A DNA stretch of 64,000 bases, taken from NCBI GenBank assembly GCA_039602395.1, contig JBCNJP010000020.1, positions 25,274,483 to 25,338,482 of the forward strand, read 5' to 3'. The translations under genes were made by a program, and so were the position numbers. This DNA is from Deinandra increscens subsp. villosa. Its lineage: Eukaryota; Streptophyta; Magnoliopsida; Asterales; Asteraceae. A model generated the notes under the pieces. That model was not told the origin of the DNA and made no database searches. It saw only the letters and a list, made by a program, of their open reading frames with translations. Positions 1 through 10,903 of this stretch are shown one piece after another (position 1 is the first letter of the stretch; each line of letters opens with the position of its first letter).

Positions 1-940
1 TTCCTCACATGTGAATACCTCAAACATATCATATTAGATTAACAAAAGTATGATCACATAATATAAACAACACGAGAAGTCTTATACCTCATTGGTGGAA
101 AACAGAAACACATTGTTTGAGGACTCACCATCAAAACTCGTCATCGCTAGTGTAATATTCTCGGGTATTTTGTCTGAAAAATCTATATGTATTTAGTTGG
201 TCCCCTCCAAATAATTACATATTTGCACTCTAGTTCACTTGGTAAGTGACTTCTAACACCAACTAAATGACAAGGTTCAGATCTTACTATTAACATATTT
301 TTTCAATCCTTTTTCAGGTCCTTTATTCTTTTAGTATTAATTTTTTATTAAAATTTATTTAGTTTTTCTCTTTTAAGGTTTTTACGCTTAGAATATATCG
401 ATGCTAATTTTTATACGTGTTTGCATTTATTATATTCAAAATCGAACCGGTGTATGTTCGGGCATTGATTTTATTAAAAAAAACCCTAGTTAAATATGGT
501 ATTTTTATATATCCTTCTTTCTGACAATTTTTATGGTTTTATATTTTTATGATAGTGTTTTTGTAGAATATTTTTTGCATTTTGTACCGTGTATTTCTAC
601 CAAGACCCAAATTGTACAAATTTTTTTTATAGATTTTATTGTTTATTGATCATTCTATACTTCTTAAAGATCGTCGGGATGAATTATAATTCATCTTCCG
701 GGTAATCACACTTTCTCTCGCATCATCATAAGTATTTTAGGTCTTTGTTTGTTATAAAAATGTCCAGTTGAATGGGTAAAAATGAGATATTTAGGGTTTT
801 ATTGTTTAACCTGACCCGAACATATATAACCGGAAACATAGCGATAAGATATTTTTTATAGGTCCCATGACTTTCGCCCCCCCCCCCCCCCCCCGATATA
901 CAAATTCTCAAGCTCCGCCACTGCGTAACAAAATAAAACT

Positions 941-1312
941 CAGGGCCCGTTTGTTTTTTTAAGAGATTTATGTCTGAATCTGAATAGCACTTCTGAATGT
1001 TAAGAGGTGGTTCAAATGTCTGAAAACTGAATCAATAAGAGGTGGAGGCCGGGGACGGACAACTAGTCGTCGGAGACGGAGCGTAGTCGCTGGAGACGGA
1101 GCGCTAGTCACCAAAGAACGGACGACTCTTTTTAGGGTTAAGAAGTTCTAAGATATTATAAAATGTCTTGATTGTTAAGACGCTACTAAGACGTAGAACC
1201 TCTTAATAACTGGAAAAAAAACAAGTGGCGCCACATCTAAATACGTCTGAACGAATCAGATATAACCTCTATGACCAAAAGGGTTTTTTTTTTTAAAACA
1301 AACAGAGCCTTA
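941..1312. mobile_element. hAT-like MITE in arm A
   Basis: Ends are inverted: left CAGGGCCCGTTTGTTT, right (reverse complement) AAGGCTCTGTTTGTTT, followed on both sides by A/T-rich runs and AAGAGRT-type subterminal words. Non-coding, about 370 bp. A short degenerate tandem array around 1050-1130 repeats a unit like GGAGACGGAGCG. The same element is in the partner arm. No clear 8-bp target duplication could be assigned. Confidence 0.6.
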
Positions 1313-2329
1313 TTTTATCGTTTGAAATTATTCGCACACGATGAATGACTCCAAAATTATACAACTTGGATACTATAGGTCCTGTAGGTATATACGAGTC
1401 GTATAGACAATATGTGTAATCTATATGAGTAGTATAATCATTCGATTGAGTATACAACTTTTGAAATGGTATAAATAACACAACCCTTCTTTTATACTTC
1501 TTTTATTACTTTTATTATTGTTAATATATATTTTTTTACATCGCTTGAAAATATCTCACGAAGAAATATCTGGTTGTGAATTACTACAATTATTTGATAT
1601 TGGTGCATATTAATGTCTCTGTCTCTTTGACCAAAATAGTGGATATATATAATTTTTAAGAACGGTTTCCTATTCCCTATTTTTTAAAGGAATTTCTTAC
1701 TTATTTAATGATTAAGGTTAATTTAATTTTTTTTTATAGACTTAAATCCAGCAATCAGGTAAAACCGTCTTCTCTTCGTGACGTAGTGTAAACTTTTTTT
1801 CGTCTTTGAGATATGACGATAAAATTTCGTCTTTTAGGGTAAATTTTCTTTCATTTAGCCATTTCTTAAAAGAAATATGATTTTAATGTCTAAATTGTAT
1901 TTTCATTGCAACGAGGTGTCAACCGCGCGTTGCAGCGGTTGAGTGTTACCGGAGTTTAAGAAGTGCCTATATAAAAAGTGGCAGGATGCATGTGTATATA
2001 CAAATTTTAAAACATTCTAATGTATATGTAGGCGTTTGATGTTTACAAAACGTACGAAATGAAATCGTTTGCACTGGAGAGGTGGATGGACTGATTAAGT
2101 TTGTGGTGGATCATCATGCGAAGATGGACCTCAGAAAGTGGCAAAAAATTAAGACATATAAACATGGAACATATTTTTTATTTATTATTTCTTCCTAATG
2201 ATTGATATAATAAGAAATGTAAAACTGGTTGCAACTTAAAATAAATATTTAATAAAAATTCTTATTTGTATCTTAGTTCTTAGAATTCATATTACAACTT
2301 CAAGTCCATTATCAGTTAAGGTTTACCCC

Positions 2330-2731
2330 TGTTGGCTCAGACCCCAAATTAACACTCAAATAAACTCACAAATATGAAGAAATATGAACTGTGTTGTGTT
2401 GCAGAAGAAAGTTAGAGAAAGTAGAAGGGAAAAGCTTACATTCTTATTCAACTTTCAAAGGCTATAAATAGCCATACATCAACAAACGTGGACTAACAAA
2501 CAACCAATAAAAACCTATAGCTACCTAAAGAATAGGTAAAAGAGATGACCCACTACTTTTCTCTCACATGCTTTCCAACGTAAACTCTCTTCAAATTCGG
2601 TCAAACCTCAACTACCTATCTTTCTTTATTCAAACATAAACATGCAGAAATACTAACTTAGACCCAACTAATTTATTTGACCCATGACCCATATCTCAAC
2701 CCATGAACCATGTCAAGATTAATAACCAACA
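2330..2731 (-). repeat. 3' LTR of the gag-only retrotransposon
   Basis: 402 bp, near-identical to 4202-4603. On the minus strand it starts TGTTGGTTATTAATC and ends GGTCTGAGCCAACA. It contains a TATA-like word in GGCTATTTATAGCC (minus strand), a plausible LTR promoter. Confidence 0.93.
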
Positions 2732-2761
2732 CACCCCCTTAATCTTGACATCATCTCTTCA

Positions 2762-3697
2762 TCAAAGTAGTGTTGGTTCTTCATCTCCTATTGTCAAGTT
2801 AGCCATTTCTTCTTTTGGATCTTGCTTAGGACATTCATAAGCATAGTGTCCATACTCTTGACAATTGTAACATTTGATGTGCTTCTTGTCTCGATACATA
2901 CCTTGATCCTTTCGATCTTCATTTCCTTGGAACCGACCTCCTCGACCTCTACCATAACCACGACCCCTTCCTTGACCGCGACCTCTTCCTTGACCAAACT
3001 TATCATACTCATTCTCACCTCGTTTCATTTTCTCTTGCCACTCCTCCTTTGTAAGCAACAACTTAACTTGTTCATCTTCTTTCTCTTCAAGCACTTTGAT
3101 CCTATCTTCATAGGCCTTCAATCTTCCTACGGCTTCCTCGAGTGACATATTTTCTATCTCCGAGTATTGTTCAATGGAAGCAACAATCTGCAAAAATTTC
3201 TTAGGAACCGAATTTAATAATTTTCTTACCACAACTTCATCCTCCAAGCTAGACCCAAGGCTCTTGAACTTAGTTGCAATCCCGCTTATTTTCCCCGAAA
3301 ACTCATCGATCGTTTCGCTTTCTTTCATCTTCAACATCTCGAGCTCGGTTCGAAGCGTTTGAAGCCTTGCCTTTTGAACTCTATCGGCTCCTAAATCCCG
3401 CACACGAAGCGCTTCCCACACGTCTTTTGCATTCTTGTGCTTTGCCACTTGAAGCAACACATCTTCGGGTAGAGTTTGGAATATGAATGCCCTTGCCTTT
3501 AGATTATCCTTACTTTCAACCGCTCCTCCCGTCACCGGATCGATAGCTTCCCACAAACCGTATGCTTGTAGGATCGACTCCACCATAATTGACCAACTGG
3601 TGTAGTTTGTAGTCGTCAATTTCGGGCACTGCAATGATATGTTGTTACTTTGGTTACCTGTTGTAACCAATGCTCCTCCTGAACCACCATCTGCCAT
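2762..3697 (-). CDS. Ty1-copia Gag polyprotein (intact, gag-only element)
   Basis: 311 residues, uninterrupted. The N-terminal two thirds match the plant copia Gag fold (UBN2/DUF4219 type): an early LTTTNYTSWSIMVESIL segment, then a helical region with LQTLRTELEMLKMKE and the VRKLLNSVPKKF segment. Then follow an Arg/Gly-rich stretch with GRGRG repeats (about residues 240-260) and one CCHC zinc knuckle (CYNCQEYGHYAYEC, CX2CX4HX4C). The stop comes about 30 residues after the knuckle, so there is no pol fusion. I chose the Met starting MADGG because the 71 codons upstream look like untranslated leader; the frame stays open to 3910. Gag would form the cytoplasmic particle and bind element RNA. 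Intactness suggests recent activity or selection on gag in trans mobilisation. Confidence 0.9.
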   Translation of the reverse strand: MADGGSGGALVTTGNQSNNISLQCPKLTTTNYTSWSIMVESILQAYGLWEAIDPVTGGAVESKDNLKARAFIFQTLPEDVLLQVAKHKNAKDVWEALRVRDLGADRVQKARLQTLRTELEMLKMKESETIDEFSGKISGIATKFKSLGSSLEDEVVVRKLLNSVPKKFLQIVASIEQYSEIENMSLEEAVGRLKAYEDRIKVLEEKEDEQVKLLLTKEEWQEKMKRGENEYDKFGQGRGRGQGRGRGYGRGRGGRFQGNEDRKDQGMYRDKKHIKCYNCQEYGHYAYECPKQDPKEEMANLTIGDEEPTLL

Positions 3698-4186
3698 CTT
3701 TTCTTTACTCAAATATATTGTCAAAAATATAAACAATAAACCACCTTTTCTTTTGTCTTCGTACAGGACCCACAAGCACCCAAAGTTGAAAGTGATTTTA
3801 TTTGTTTCACTTTTCAAACAACACAACTCTTTTTCTTTTAATAAAATAATACTCACCTTTTTCGTACAAGCAGACAATGAACTTTGCTGCTCCAGATGTG
3901 TCCTCCTCACCTAAATCAATCTTCACACAGCTTCTTTAACCACACAGGTACTCGACTCTTTTGCTTTGAATCACACAGATCCATTTTCTCTTCTCTCACG
4001 GCTGTAACACACAGTTACAAATCTCGTTCTTTTTCACTTGAACTCACTGAACCACACAGGTCTCCTTCCTTACGATCACACAGATCGGTCTACTTAGTTT
4101 CACACAGAAACTTGGTTGCTATTTGAAGCCTTCTTCACATGAGCTCGAACAGCCCTTCTTCTTCCTTCTCCCGAACCCACGAACAG

Positions 4187-4199
4187 GGCTCTGATACCA
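4187..4199 (-). other. Primer-binding site (tRNA-iMet)
   Basis: Minus strand TGGTATCAGAGCC, two bases inside the 5' LTR, the standard initiator tRNA-Met complement used by plant LTR retrotransposons. Confidence 0.9.
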
Positions 4200-4201
4200 A
4201 A

Positions 4202-4603
4202 TGTTGGCTCAGACCCCAATTTAACACTCAAATAAACTCACAAATATGAAGAAATATGAACTGTGTTGTGTTGCAGAAGAAAGTTAGAGAAAGTAGAAGG
4301 GAAAAGCTTACATTCTTATTCAACTTTCAAAGGCTATAAATAGCCATACATCAACAAACGTGGACTAACAAACAACCAATAAAAACCTATAGCTACCTAA
4401 AGAATAGGTAAAAGAGATGACCCACTACTTTTCTCTCACATGCTTTCCAACGTAAACTCTCTTCAAATTCGGTCAAACCTCAACTACCTATCTTTCTTTA
4501 TTCAAACATAAACATGCAGAAATACTAACTTAGACCCAACTAATTTATTTGACCCATGACCCATATCTCAACCCATGAACCATGTCAAGATTAATAACCA
4601 ACA
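4202..4603 (-). repeat. 5' LTR of the gag-only retrotransposon
   Basis: 402 bp partner of the LTR at 2330-2731. It is followed on the minus strand by the tRNA-iMet primer-binding site and flanked on its outer side by the ACCCC target duplication. Confidence 0.93.
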
Positions 4604-4608
4604 ACCCC

Positions 4609-6350
4609 TTCTTAAATGTTCTTATGATCGTAAAAGAAATTAGTAAAGAAAAGTAAGAACAAATTCAGAAAGCCCTTTATTATAGAGAGATGAAGGTCTA
4701 CTATAAGTAAGATAAGAAATTGATATATCAGTTTTTTGGTAGTAATGTCTTTCTGAAGACAATTATGAACAGCTTTCACTGGCTTGATGATGGTGGTTCA
4801 AATAGGTTGTTCTTTCCTTCTATCAGGTTAAACATATGACTCAACATATATATAGGTTAAACATTCTAAATCAAATTTGCTTTTATAAAAGAATTCAAAC
4901 TTATTTTATAAAGAATGTGGAAGGAAAAGACTACCAACTTTGGGCATGTGATATAAGGCGTTCTCTCTTTAAGGAGGTTAAAATTGTATTTATCAATAAA
5001 GGGTACTAAAGTTGCTGTGAATAACAAATAAATTTGCTACTGGATTTGTAACATTTCATTGATGTTTTCATACTTAGGATAAATACAATTTTCAGTTGTT
5101 TAACACCTTACTATTACCTAAATTTGGTACTATAAGAGACACAAAAAATTAAGCTCATTAACAAATTCACTAACGGCTACCTATATAGTCCATATTATAC
5201 AAAAATAAGGTTTCTCAATGTCTTTCGAAATTCTTATAATTTATTTTGCAGAACCACTACACCACAAATCTTATACCACACTAAAACGTACACAATATGT
5301 ACCCAATATGGCCCCTGTAAACAGTGAGTGCCTTCATGTAATCTTCATCACTTAAATAATCTCGGTCGCACTTATTATAGCAACGAAGTAATACCATATT
5401 TGTGTTTCTTTAATGTAGTTACTAAAAAGTGGTCCCCAACTTTTAGTAACTTTAACCTTCCGGAAGGTACAAATTTTCATCTTAAGAATATATAATCCCA
5501 ACCTCTTGACACTATCTCATACCAAATGTCACTCTTTAAGTTTTCCTAAAGTTCAATCCCATTTACATGTCTTCTATGTCTTTATAAGAAAGCATAGGGC
5601 CAAACATTTGCAGGGCAAAAAAAAGAGTTCATTACCTTTGCAAAATAATAAGGATGTGGAAGATAACAGAACTACAGAAAAAAGAAAGAAAAAAAAAACC
5701 CTAAACATTAGTAGGTTAGATATAAACGGAACTATCGAACATAAAAAGCTATAAGAAAATTTTGCATTCAAGAACGACGCCAAAAGAATAAAATTAACAT
5801 AAGGTACATAATGAACCCCTAACCTGGAGTAGGAAGCGATTTTTTAAAGATTGAAATTGACAGAGAAATTCCGATGGAGCAAGAGGGAAAGGTTTTGGGA
5901 AGAGCGGTAAAAAAAATTGATGAAAATGGAGTCGGTGGGGGTGATGACGATGATGAAAAAGGGGGTAATTGAAGAGGTAGCATGTATGTGTCAATCACTG
6001 TATTAGTCAGCAGAGGTGTAGGGCTTTTAAAAAAATTAATGCTTACCTAGAGTTTGTATGTTTTGAACCCAGGTGTCACCGGCTAAATATTAAAGACTAA
6101 CCATTGGAGCAAAGATGTGAGTATTAAATTCCTCATAAAGGTTTTATATATATTAAACCTGCATAGTCAACAAAAGTCAAAAAAAGTTGTCTATTGTGTT
6201 AATAAGGTAATTTTTACAACACAACTGATACTGTAACCTTTTATGTAAATTTAGGTTAAAAGAACCATAATACCACGTTTTTCTCTCTAAACCATTAACT
6301 TTATTTCTAAACAAAAATTATAAAGATAAAAAAAATTTCCATCCACATGC
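4609..6350. other. Non-coding interior of Helitron-like insertion 1 and flank
   Basis: AT-rich with no convincing gene. On the minus strand about 5800-5990 looks like a pyrimidine-rich leader ending in a possible splice donor (CCAG/GTTAGG), which could be a captured promoter or 5' exon, but no protein family was recognised. The insertion ends at 6210; 6211-6350 is shared with arm A'. Confidence 0.35.
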
Positions 6351-6359
6351 CCACTTTTT

Positions 6360-6866
6360 CTGTGTACTCGCAGAAATATCCAGGTTGCGAGTGTTCTCTG
6401 TGTTTTCTGTAAAGAGGCTCCGGAATCTGCAAGTCATCTCTTCACAGGGTGCTGTTTTTCGAACTTGATTTGGACGATTCTTGCTCAACGGTGTAAGATT
6501 CCCAGCAGCTTTTTCTTTTCGGTTAAGGACCTCTTTGAACAGCAGATTAACAGCAGTGACAACAGGAGACAGTTGGCAATCAAGACGGTTTTCTTGGCGG
6601 GGTGTTGGTGCATTTGGTTGGAGCGGAATAAAACGATTTTCAACAAGAAGGCCCCGTCGATTGATTACGTTATTAAAGAGACTAAATCGTGGAGTTATAT
6701 GTGGTTTGTGAATATGTTTAAAGGGGGTGGGATTGATTGGTCTTCGTGGGTTCGATTTAGTATGTAATCTCGTTTTCTTTCCTGTTGTTTTTTGTACTTT
6801 CCTTCTCAGCCCCTTGTTGGGAAGGTTGTTTTTGCTTCTGTTTTAATGCATCTGCTGTTCAAAAAA
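6360..6866 (+). mobile_element. 5'-truncated LINE fragment with A-tail
   Basis: About 500 bp present here and absent at the matching place in arm A' (near 32890). It ends in a run of nine A (about 6858-6866) directly before shared sequence GGCTATGTGTAC. The 5' part encodes the end of a non-LTR reverse transcriptase and the 3' part is untranslated tail. No clean target-site duplication flanks it. Confidence 0.75.
6380..6767 (+). pseudogene. LINE reverse transcriptase C-terminal zinc-binding (zf-RVT-like) fragment
   Basis: Translation shows a Cys/His cluster (VFCKEAPESASHLF followed by GCC), then the W-rich tail typical of plant LINE ORF2 C-termini (AGCWCIWLERNKTIFNKK, then SWSYMWFVN), ending in a stop at 6765-6767. 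That matches the zf-RVT region found after the polymerase domain of plant L1-type elements. The polymerase and endonuclease are missing through 5' truncation, so it is not functional. Confidence 0.75.
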
Positions 6867-7250
6867 AAAGGCTATGTGTACTTATAGAGACCCTGGAAGA
6901 GGTGTTATCTACCATGCAAGTGAGCAAGGAATTCCATGGCTTAAAATGTGTAGTAATCATAAATCCCCATCTCATTATTATACGATTATTTTTTTCTAAT
7001 TTAATAAACAAATAAAGCAAATATAAATTCATTAATAAAAAAAAATTATATAATTTCAGTAGAACAATCTTAAAAAAAACTAGAGATTATATGTTATCTT
7101 AATCCTTTTTTTCTTATGAGTATTGTCATTGTCTGTTCCGGTACCACCTCCTCCGGAAGCGATCGCCTTAGTAGCTCGAAATCCTTCTCAATTTGACATG
7201 TCTTCCCGAGTTTCATTTGTTGCTTCATCACCGTGAATAACGGTCGAGTT
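6867..7250. other. Non-coding flank shared with arm A'
   Basis: AT-rich DNA matching 31390-31735 inverted, except that 14 bp here (near 6898-6911) stand where the partner carries about 1.1 kb of LTR-like DNA. Confidence 0.5.
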
Positions 7251-7255
7251 TTGTG

Positions 7256-8180
7256 TTAATTTTCTTGTATCGTTCGTCAGACTCAACATTGCTTGACGAT
7301 GAAGCCGCTCGTTTCCCCTTTAAGCGGTTCCGATCGCGGGATCTTGGGATCTCCTCTTGAACGGGTGGATCGTCCTCCTCGTCGTTGGATACGTTTGGCT
7401 AAACGTCTGAGCGTCCGACGACGACTGACTCTCGGATCCACCGAAGACGAGGTTCTTGAAATTTTTGTGGGTTGTCTAGTCCTCGTTGTGATGCTCGCCG
7501 TCTTGCCCCATTTGTGACGTTTGTGAAGTAGTTCCCAACACCGTATGTGTGGGAACGCGCCTCGAGTCACTTGAAACTCGATCAAAGCGTTTTTTGACCG
7601 CTTCCTAACCGCCACGGATACGCTCGTATATGCCGTTGAAAAGTTGACGCTTCAAGTTCATATCGAACCATTTTCCCGATATCGAGTCATGCGGTTGGTA
7701 TTCGTCTGACCTCCCATTTGCTAAACTTTGCTCGAACCTTGTTCCAAAAGATTAAATTATATAAAAAAAGAAAACAAAAAAGATTAGTATACTTTATTAT
7801 AAATGTATATTTTATTTTTTTTAAAATACTAAAAAATACCCGAAACCAGGCCCTTTAATACGTCTAGCCAAACACGAGCTAACGCGAACTCCTCGTCGGA
7901 GTCTCAAAGTTGAACATTTTTTTTTAAATCGAGCCGGTTAGTCCTTCTTATGTGACCTTTTTTTTGTTTTGAGGTCCCGGTTGCGTTTCACCACCGCTTT
8001 GGGTTCGAACGGTTGAGATGGTGGAGAATAGCCCATTTGACTAAAAGCATCGAACCCGTAATATTAGTGAAAACCATACGGTTGGCACGTTCGAGATAGG
8101 AGGTCTTTGTTTGGTTTAGGTTGTTGCTCGTTGTCACCAACCGTCACGGTGGTTGGAAACGCGGGTTGTATGGACTGCCA
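7256..8180 (-). pseudogene. PIF/Harbinger ORF1-like (GST-T3-like, Myb/trihelix) relic, arm A copy
   Basis: Decayed minus-strand gene, best read by comparison with 30460-31385. Recognisable pieces in order: a YSPPSQPFEP segment, a basic stretch AVVKRNRDLKTKKK, EEFALARVWLDVLKG (first Myb-like helix), an AT-rich probable intron, FWNKVRAKF, then a Ser/Asp/Glu-rich tail ending near KRTASSSSNVESDERYKK. In plants this protein, often annotated 'glutathione S-transferase T3-like', is the Myb-like second protein of PIF/Harbinger transposons that helps bind the transposon ends. Several stops and frameshifts break it. It lies about 40 kb from the transposase gene at 50205-51462. Confidence 0.7.
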
Positions 8181-8280
8181 TATGGTGCGCAGTGTAGAAG
8201 TTTTTTGAGGATGTTGCGTTGAAAATGTGAAGTTGGTAGATTATATATAGGAGAAAAAATGAATAAATTAAATAATTAAA

Positions 8281-8305
8281 ATATAGCCGTTGCCAACGGC
8301 TATAT
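8281..8305. promoter_or_regulatory. 25-bp palindrome upstream of ORF1 relic, arm A copy
   Basis: ATATAGCCGTT, GCC, AACGGCTATAT: the inverted counterpart of 30334-30358, conserved through the duplication. Confidence 0.5.
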
Positions 8306-8789
8306 TGTTGAAAGTGGTGAAGGACAAAGTGCAATCGACATAACGTTGATTCCAGATTTTTGACCCATAGTTCCTTCAAGGACGGTGTTAGGGCGCTATG
8401 AGATGTTATAGGACCCACTATGAATAACTTTATACCCTAACCTAGATTCTTAAAAATTACCCCTCCATTATCCATCGCCGGTAACTCTCCAGCCACCCCA
8501 ACCTCTTTTCTTGTGATCTTAGTAGTATGGAATTCCGATTTTATTAGAAGATTTAAAAATTTATTCATTTTAGCGTGTGAATATAAAAGTAAGGTGATTT
8601 TAATGAAGAACATCAAGTAGTTGCATGTGAATTCAAATAATCATCATCAGGTTTTTCATTTTAAGTTTATGATTGATGTTCTTGGTATAATTCTGAATTG
8701 GAAACCGGAATGTGTATTTTGGTTCTCCATTGATGCATAAGGGAAGTTCAATAATCAGATTCAATGTTAATCTTGGAAATCACGAAAGT

Positions 8790-8935
8790 AGTTTTTTTTT
8801 AAACGACGACATTTTATAACATACAACACTAGCAAGAAACTAGCCAATACATAGGGTCCGATACAGAAGACGAGAAGGGTATACCCTCTCGGCCAAAAAC
8901 ACACAAAACAAATTAGTTATCATTTTTAAACTACA
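8790..8935 (-). mobile_element. LINE-type 3' tail, arm A copy
   Basis: On the minus strand, non-coding DNA with CGAGAGGGTATACCC, then TTTCTTGCTAGTGTTGTATG, ending in GTCGTCGTTT plus an A run. This looks like the 3' untranslated end of a plant LINE. It shares the CTTGCTAGT...TTATA pattern with the short insertion at 21220-21429. Mirrored at 29700-29850. Confidence 0.45.
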
Positions 8936-8965
8936 TGTACTGAAAATGTAAGTGGCTTAAAAACA

Positions 8966-10402
8966 AGAGTAAATTACGGATTTCGTCCCTGTGGTTTGTA
9001 TGAATTTCGGGTTTCGTCCTTAGGTTTCATTTATTACGGATATGATCCCAAACGTTTACCAAACCGTATCGGATTTAGTCCCTGACATGGATGTCCGTTA
9101 GAATTTTCTGTTAAATGAATATGAAATGACATTTATACCCCTCCTTTTATATTAAAAAAAAAAACAACTACAATTAAATCCTCAAATCTCGTCTCCCCCA
9201 AATCACAACCCACGAGTTGTTTCTTCAATCGTGTTAAGAGGGCTCATGAATCTGATTTTCAAGAGGAACGAGATGCAGACCTGGTACAATTATAATCGCA
9301 TGTGTGCTCTTTCTCATTTGTTTCGATCGAACCATTGCTACTTCCATTGTTCATCAACCGTACGTATTCCTGATTTCCGATCGACGCCTCCCCGTCCTCC
9401 CTCGCAGCAAACTTGATTGGAATCACAAAATTAAACACACCATTGTGCTTGATATCGAAAACCACAAGATCCATATTATTGAGATGTTTTGATGAAGTTT
9501 TGAAGATCCGAGCATGAACATGGGGGTAGCGACGAAGAAGATGATTTTAACAAAACGAAAAACGGGAATTGAAGTTAACTGAAATCGGGGTGAGACGTTG
9601 GAAAACCCAGAAATGTTGATCCTACATCAGTTCATCTTTTTAGTTGTTCTAACTGAAATTGGGGTTAGATGATAAATGATGATGGAAAGATTTGCAGTTC
9701 ATCTCTGGATAAAATCTTCCAAAAATCGTATGTGCACCACCGGATCAAATCTTATCTGCTACACCAGATCAAATCTAGTTTTGGCACCGCTTTGGATTCC
9801 TCACTTTTTAAATTAAAACGGATTTCTGACTATCGGCCGGCGGAATTATCGGGCGGAGGGCGGACCCGGAGATGTGGTGGCGGTGTTGTTGCGTCGGTAT
9901 TGTTGTGGTGATTGGTGCTTTATGAAATGGTGGTGGCCGGACATGGAGGTTATACGTGATCGCCGGAGATGGTTCATCCTGTCTCCTTTTGATCGGAAAT
10001 TCGTGGGAGCCAACGGTGGCGGTGATGGTTTTATTTATATAATTTTAATCTGATGGTGGCATGACGGAATTGGGGGTTATGGTGGAGATGGGACGGTGGT
10101 GGACGGTGATACAGAAGAAGGGGCATGAGGTGGGTCAACATTTCAATGGGGTGGGTCTGCATTTAAATATTTTTAAATATCAATTTACTTTTGAAAGTGT
10201 TATTTTATATAGTGTTATTTTATATAAGGGTATAATGGTCACTCTACATGTATTTAACGGATTTTTTTAACATTCGTTGGGGTCAGGGACGAAATCCGTA
10301 ACGGTTTGGCAAACGTTTGGGACCATATCCGTAATAAATGAAACCTAAGGACGAAACCCGAAATTCATGCAAACCACAAGGACGAAATCCGTAATTTACT
10401 CT
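8966..10402. mobile_element. MULE-like element with long terminal inverted repeats
   Basis: 1437 bp. The left end reads AGAGTAAATTACGGATTTCG; the reverse complement of the right end starts with the same 20 bases, and similarity continues for roughly 150-175 bp on each side as far as a shared TATACCC. Long TIRs of this kind are typical of Mutator-like elements. The interior (about 9150-10230) is GC-richer with no transposase and no recognisable captured gene. The left flank ends AAAAACA; after the right end comes one A and then the N gap; the sequence after the second gap (53115) starts AAAAACAAAGG. If those are the true neighbours, the target duplication is at least 7 bp. Arm A' has the empty site at 29674-29680. 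Confidence 0.75.
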
Positions 10403-10403
10403 A

Positions 10404-10903
10404 NNNNNNNNNNNNNNNNNNNNNNNNNNNNNNNNNNNNNNNNNNNNNNNNNNNNNNNNNNNNNNNNNNNNNNNNNNNNNNNNNNNNNNNNNNNNNNNNN
10501 NNNNNNNNNNNNNNNNNNNNNNNNNNNNNNNNNNNNNNNNNNNNNNNNNNNNNNNNNNNNNNNNNNNNNNNNNNNNNNNNNNNNNNNNNNNNNNNNNNNN
10601 NNNNNNNNNNNNNNNNNNNNNNNNNNNNNNNNNNNNNNNNNNNNNNNNNNNNNNNNNNNNNNNNNNNNNNNNNNNNNNNNNNNNNNNNNNNNNNNNNNNN
10701 NNNNNNNNNNNNNNNNNNNNNNNNNNNNNNNNNNNNNNNNNNNNNNNNNNNNNNNNNNNNNNNNNNNNNNNNNNNNNNNNNNNNNNNNNNNNNNNNNNNN
10801 NNNNNNNNNNNNNNNNNNNNNNNNNNNNNNNNNNNNNNNNNNNNNNNNNNNNNNNNNNNNNNNNNNNNNNNNNNNNNNNNNNNNNNNNNNNNNNNNNNNN
10901 NNN
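10404..10903. other. Assembly gap, exactly 500 N
   Basis: Placeholder-length gap directly after the MULE right terminus. Reading frames crossing it are meaningless. Confidence 0.99.

Larger units (their letters stand above)
2330..4603 (-). mobile_element. Gag-only LTR retrotransposon (TR-GAG type), complete
   Basis: Two 402-bp LTRs (2330-2731 and 4202-4603) with TG...CA ends (TGTTGG...CCAACA) flank a single gag gene. The LTRs appear to differ at one base near their outer end, so insertion is recent. Target duplication ACCCC is at 2325-2329 and 4604-4608. The primer-binding site next to the 5' LTR (4187-4199, minus strand TGGTATCAGAGCC) matches initiator tRNA-Met. A purine tract precedes the 3' LTR at 2732-2740. 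Nothing encodes protease, integrase or reverse transcriptase and there is no room for them, so movement must depend on enzymes supplied by another copia element. It is nested in a Helitron-like insertion and absent from arm A'. Confidence 0.92.
1912..6210 (-). mobile_element. Helitron-like insertion 1 (non-canonical ends)
   Basis: Comparison with arm A' gives an empty site: host GTAAAAA^TTGCAATG (minus strand) is split exactly between A and T with no target duplication, which is the Helitron insertion rule. Read on the minus strand the element starts TTACCTTATT and ends with a 7-bp-stem hairpin (CAACCGC/GCGGTTG) followed by ACACCTCG. These are not the textbook TC and CTRR ends. A related insertion at 33858-37579 has matching ends on the same strand. 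About 2.0 kb is original element; a 2.3 kb LTR retrotransposon is nested inside. No Rep/helicase coding is visible, so it is non-autonomous. No captured gene was recognised in the remainder (4609-6210). Confidence 0.65.
1..8965. repeat. Inverted duplicate arm A (pairs with 29674-39099)
   Basis: Position 1 is the reverse complement of 39099 and the match runs, interrupted by large insertions in one copy or the other, to 8965, which pairs with 29674. Private to this copy are a 4.3 kb Helitron-like insertion (1912-6210) and a LINE fragment (about 6360-6866). Private to the partner are a SINE, a second Helitron-like insertion and a 1.1 kb LTR-like block. Small differences are scattered through the shared parts. 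Homology reaches base 1, so the arm continues upstream of the window. Confidence 0.93.

Noticed and set aside
726..911. Small glycine-rich open frame
   Set aside because: Created by the poly-C/G homopolymer; no homology or codon structure.
4187..4199. tRNA gene
   Set aside because: Only the primer-binding complement of tRNA-iMet. The SINE head at 33400 is tRNA-derived but not a tRNA; no full cloverleaf was found in the window.
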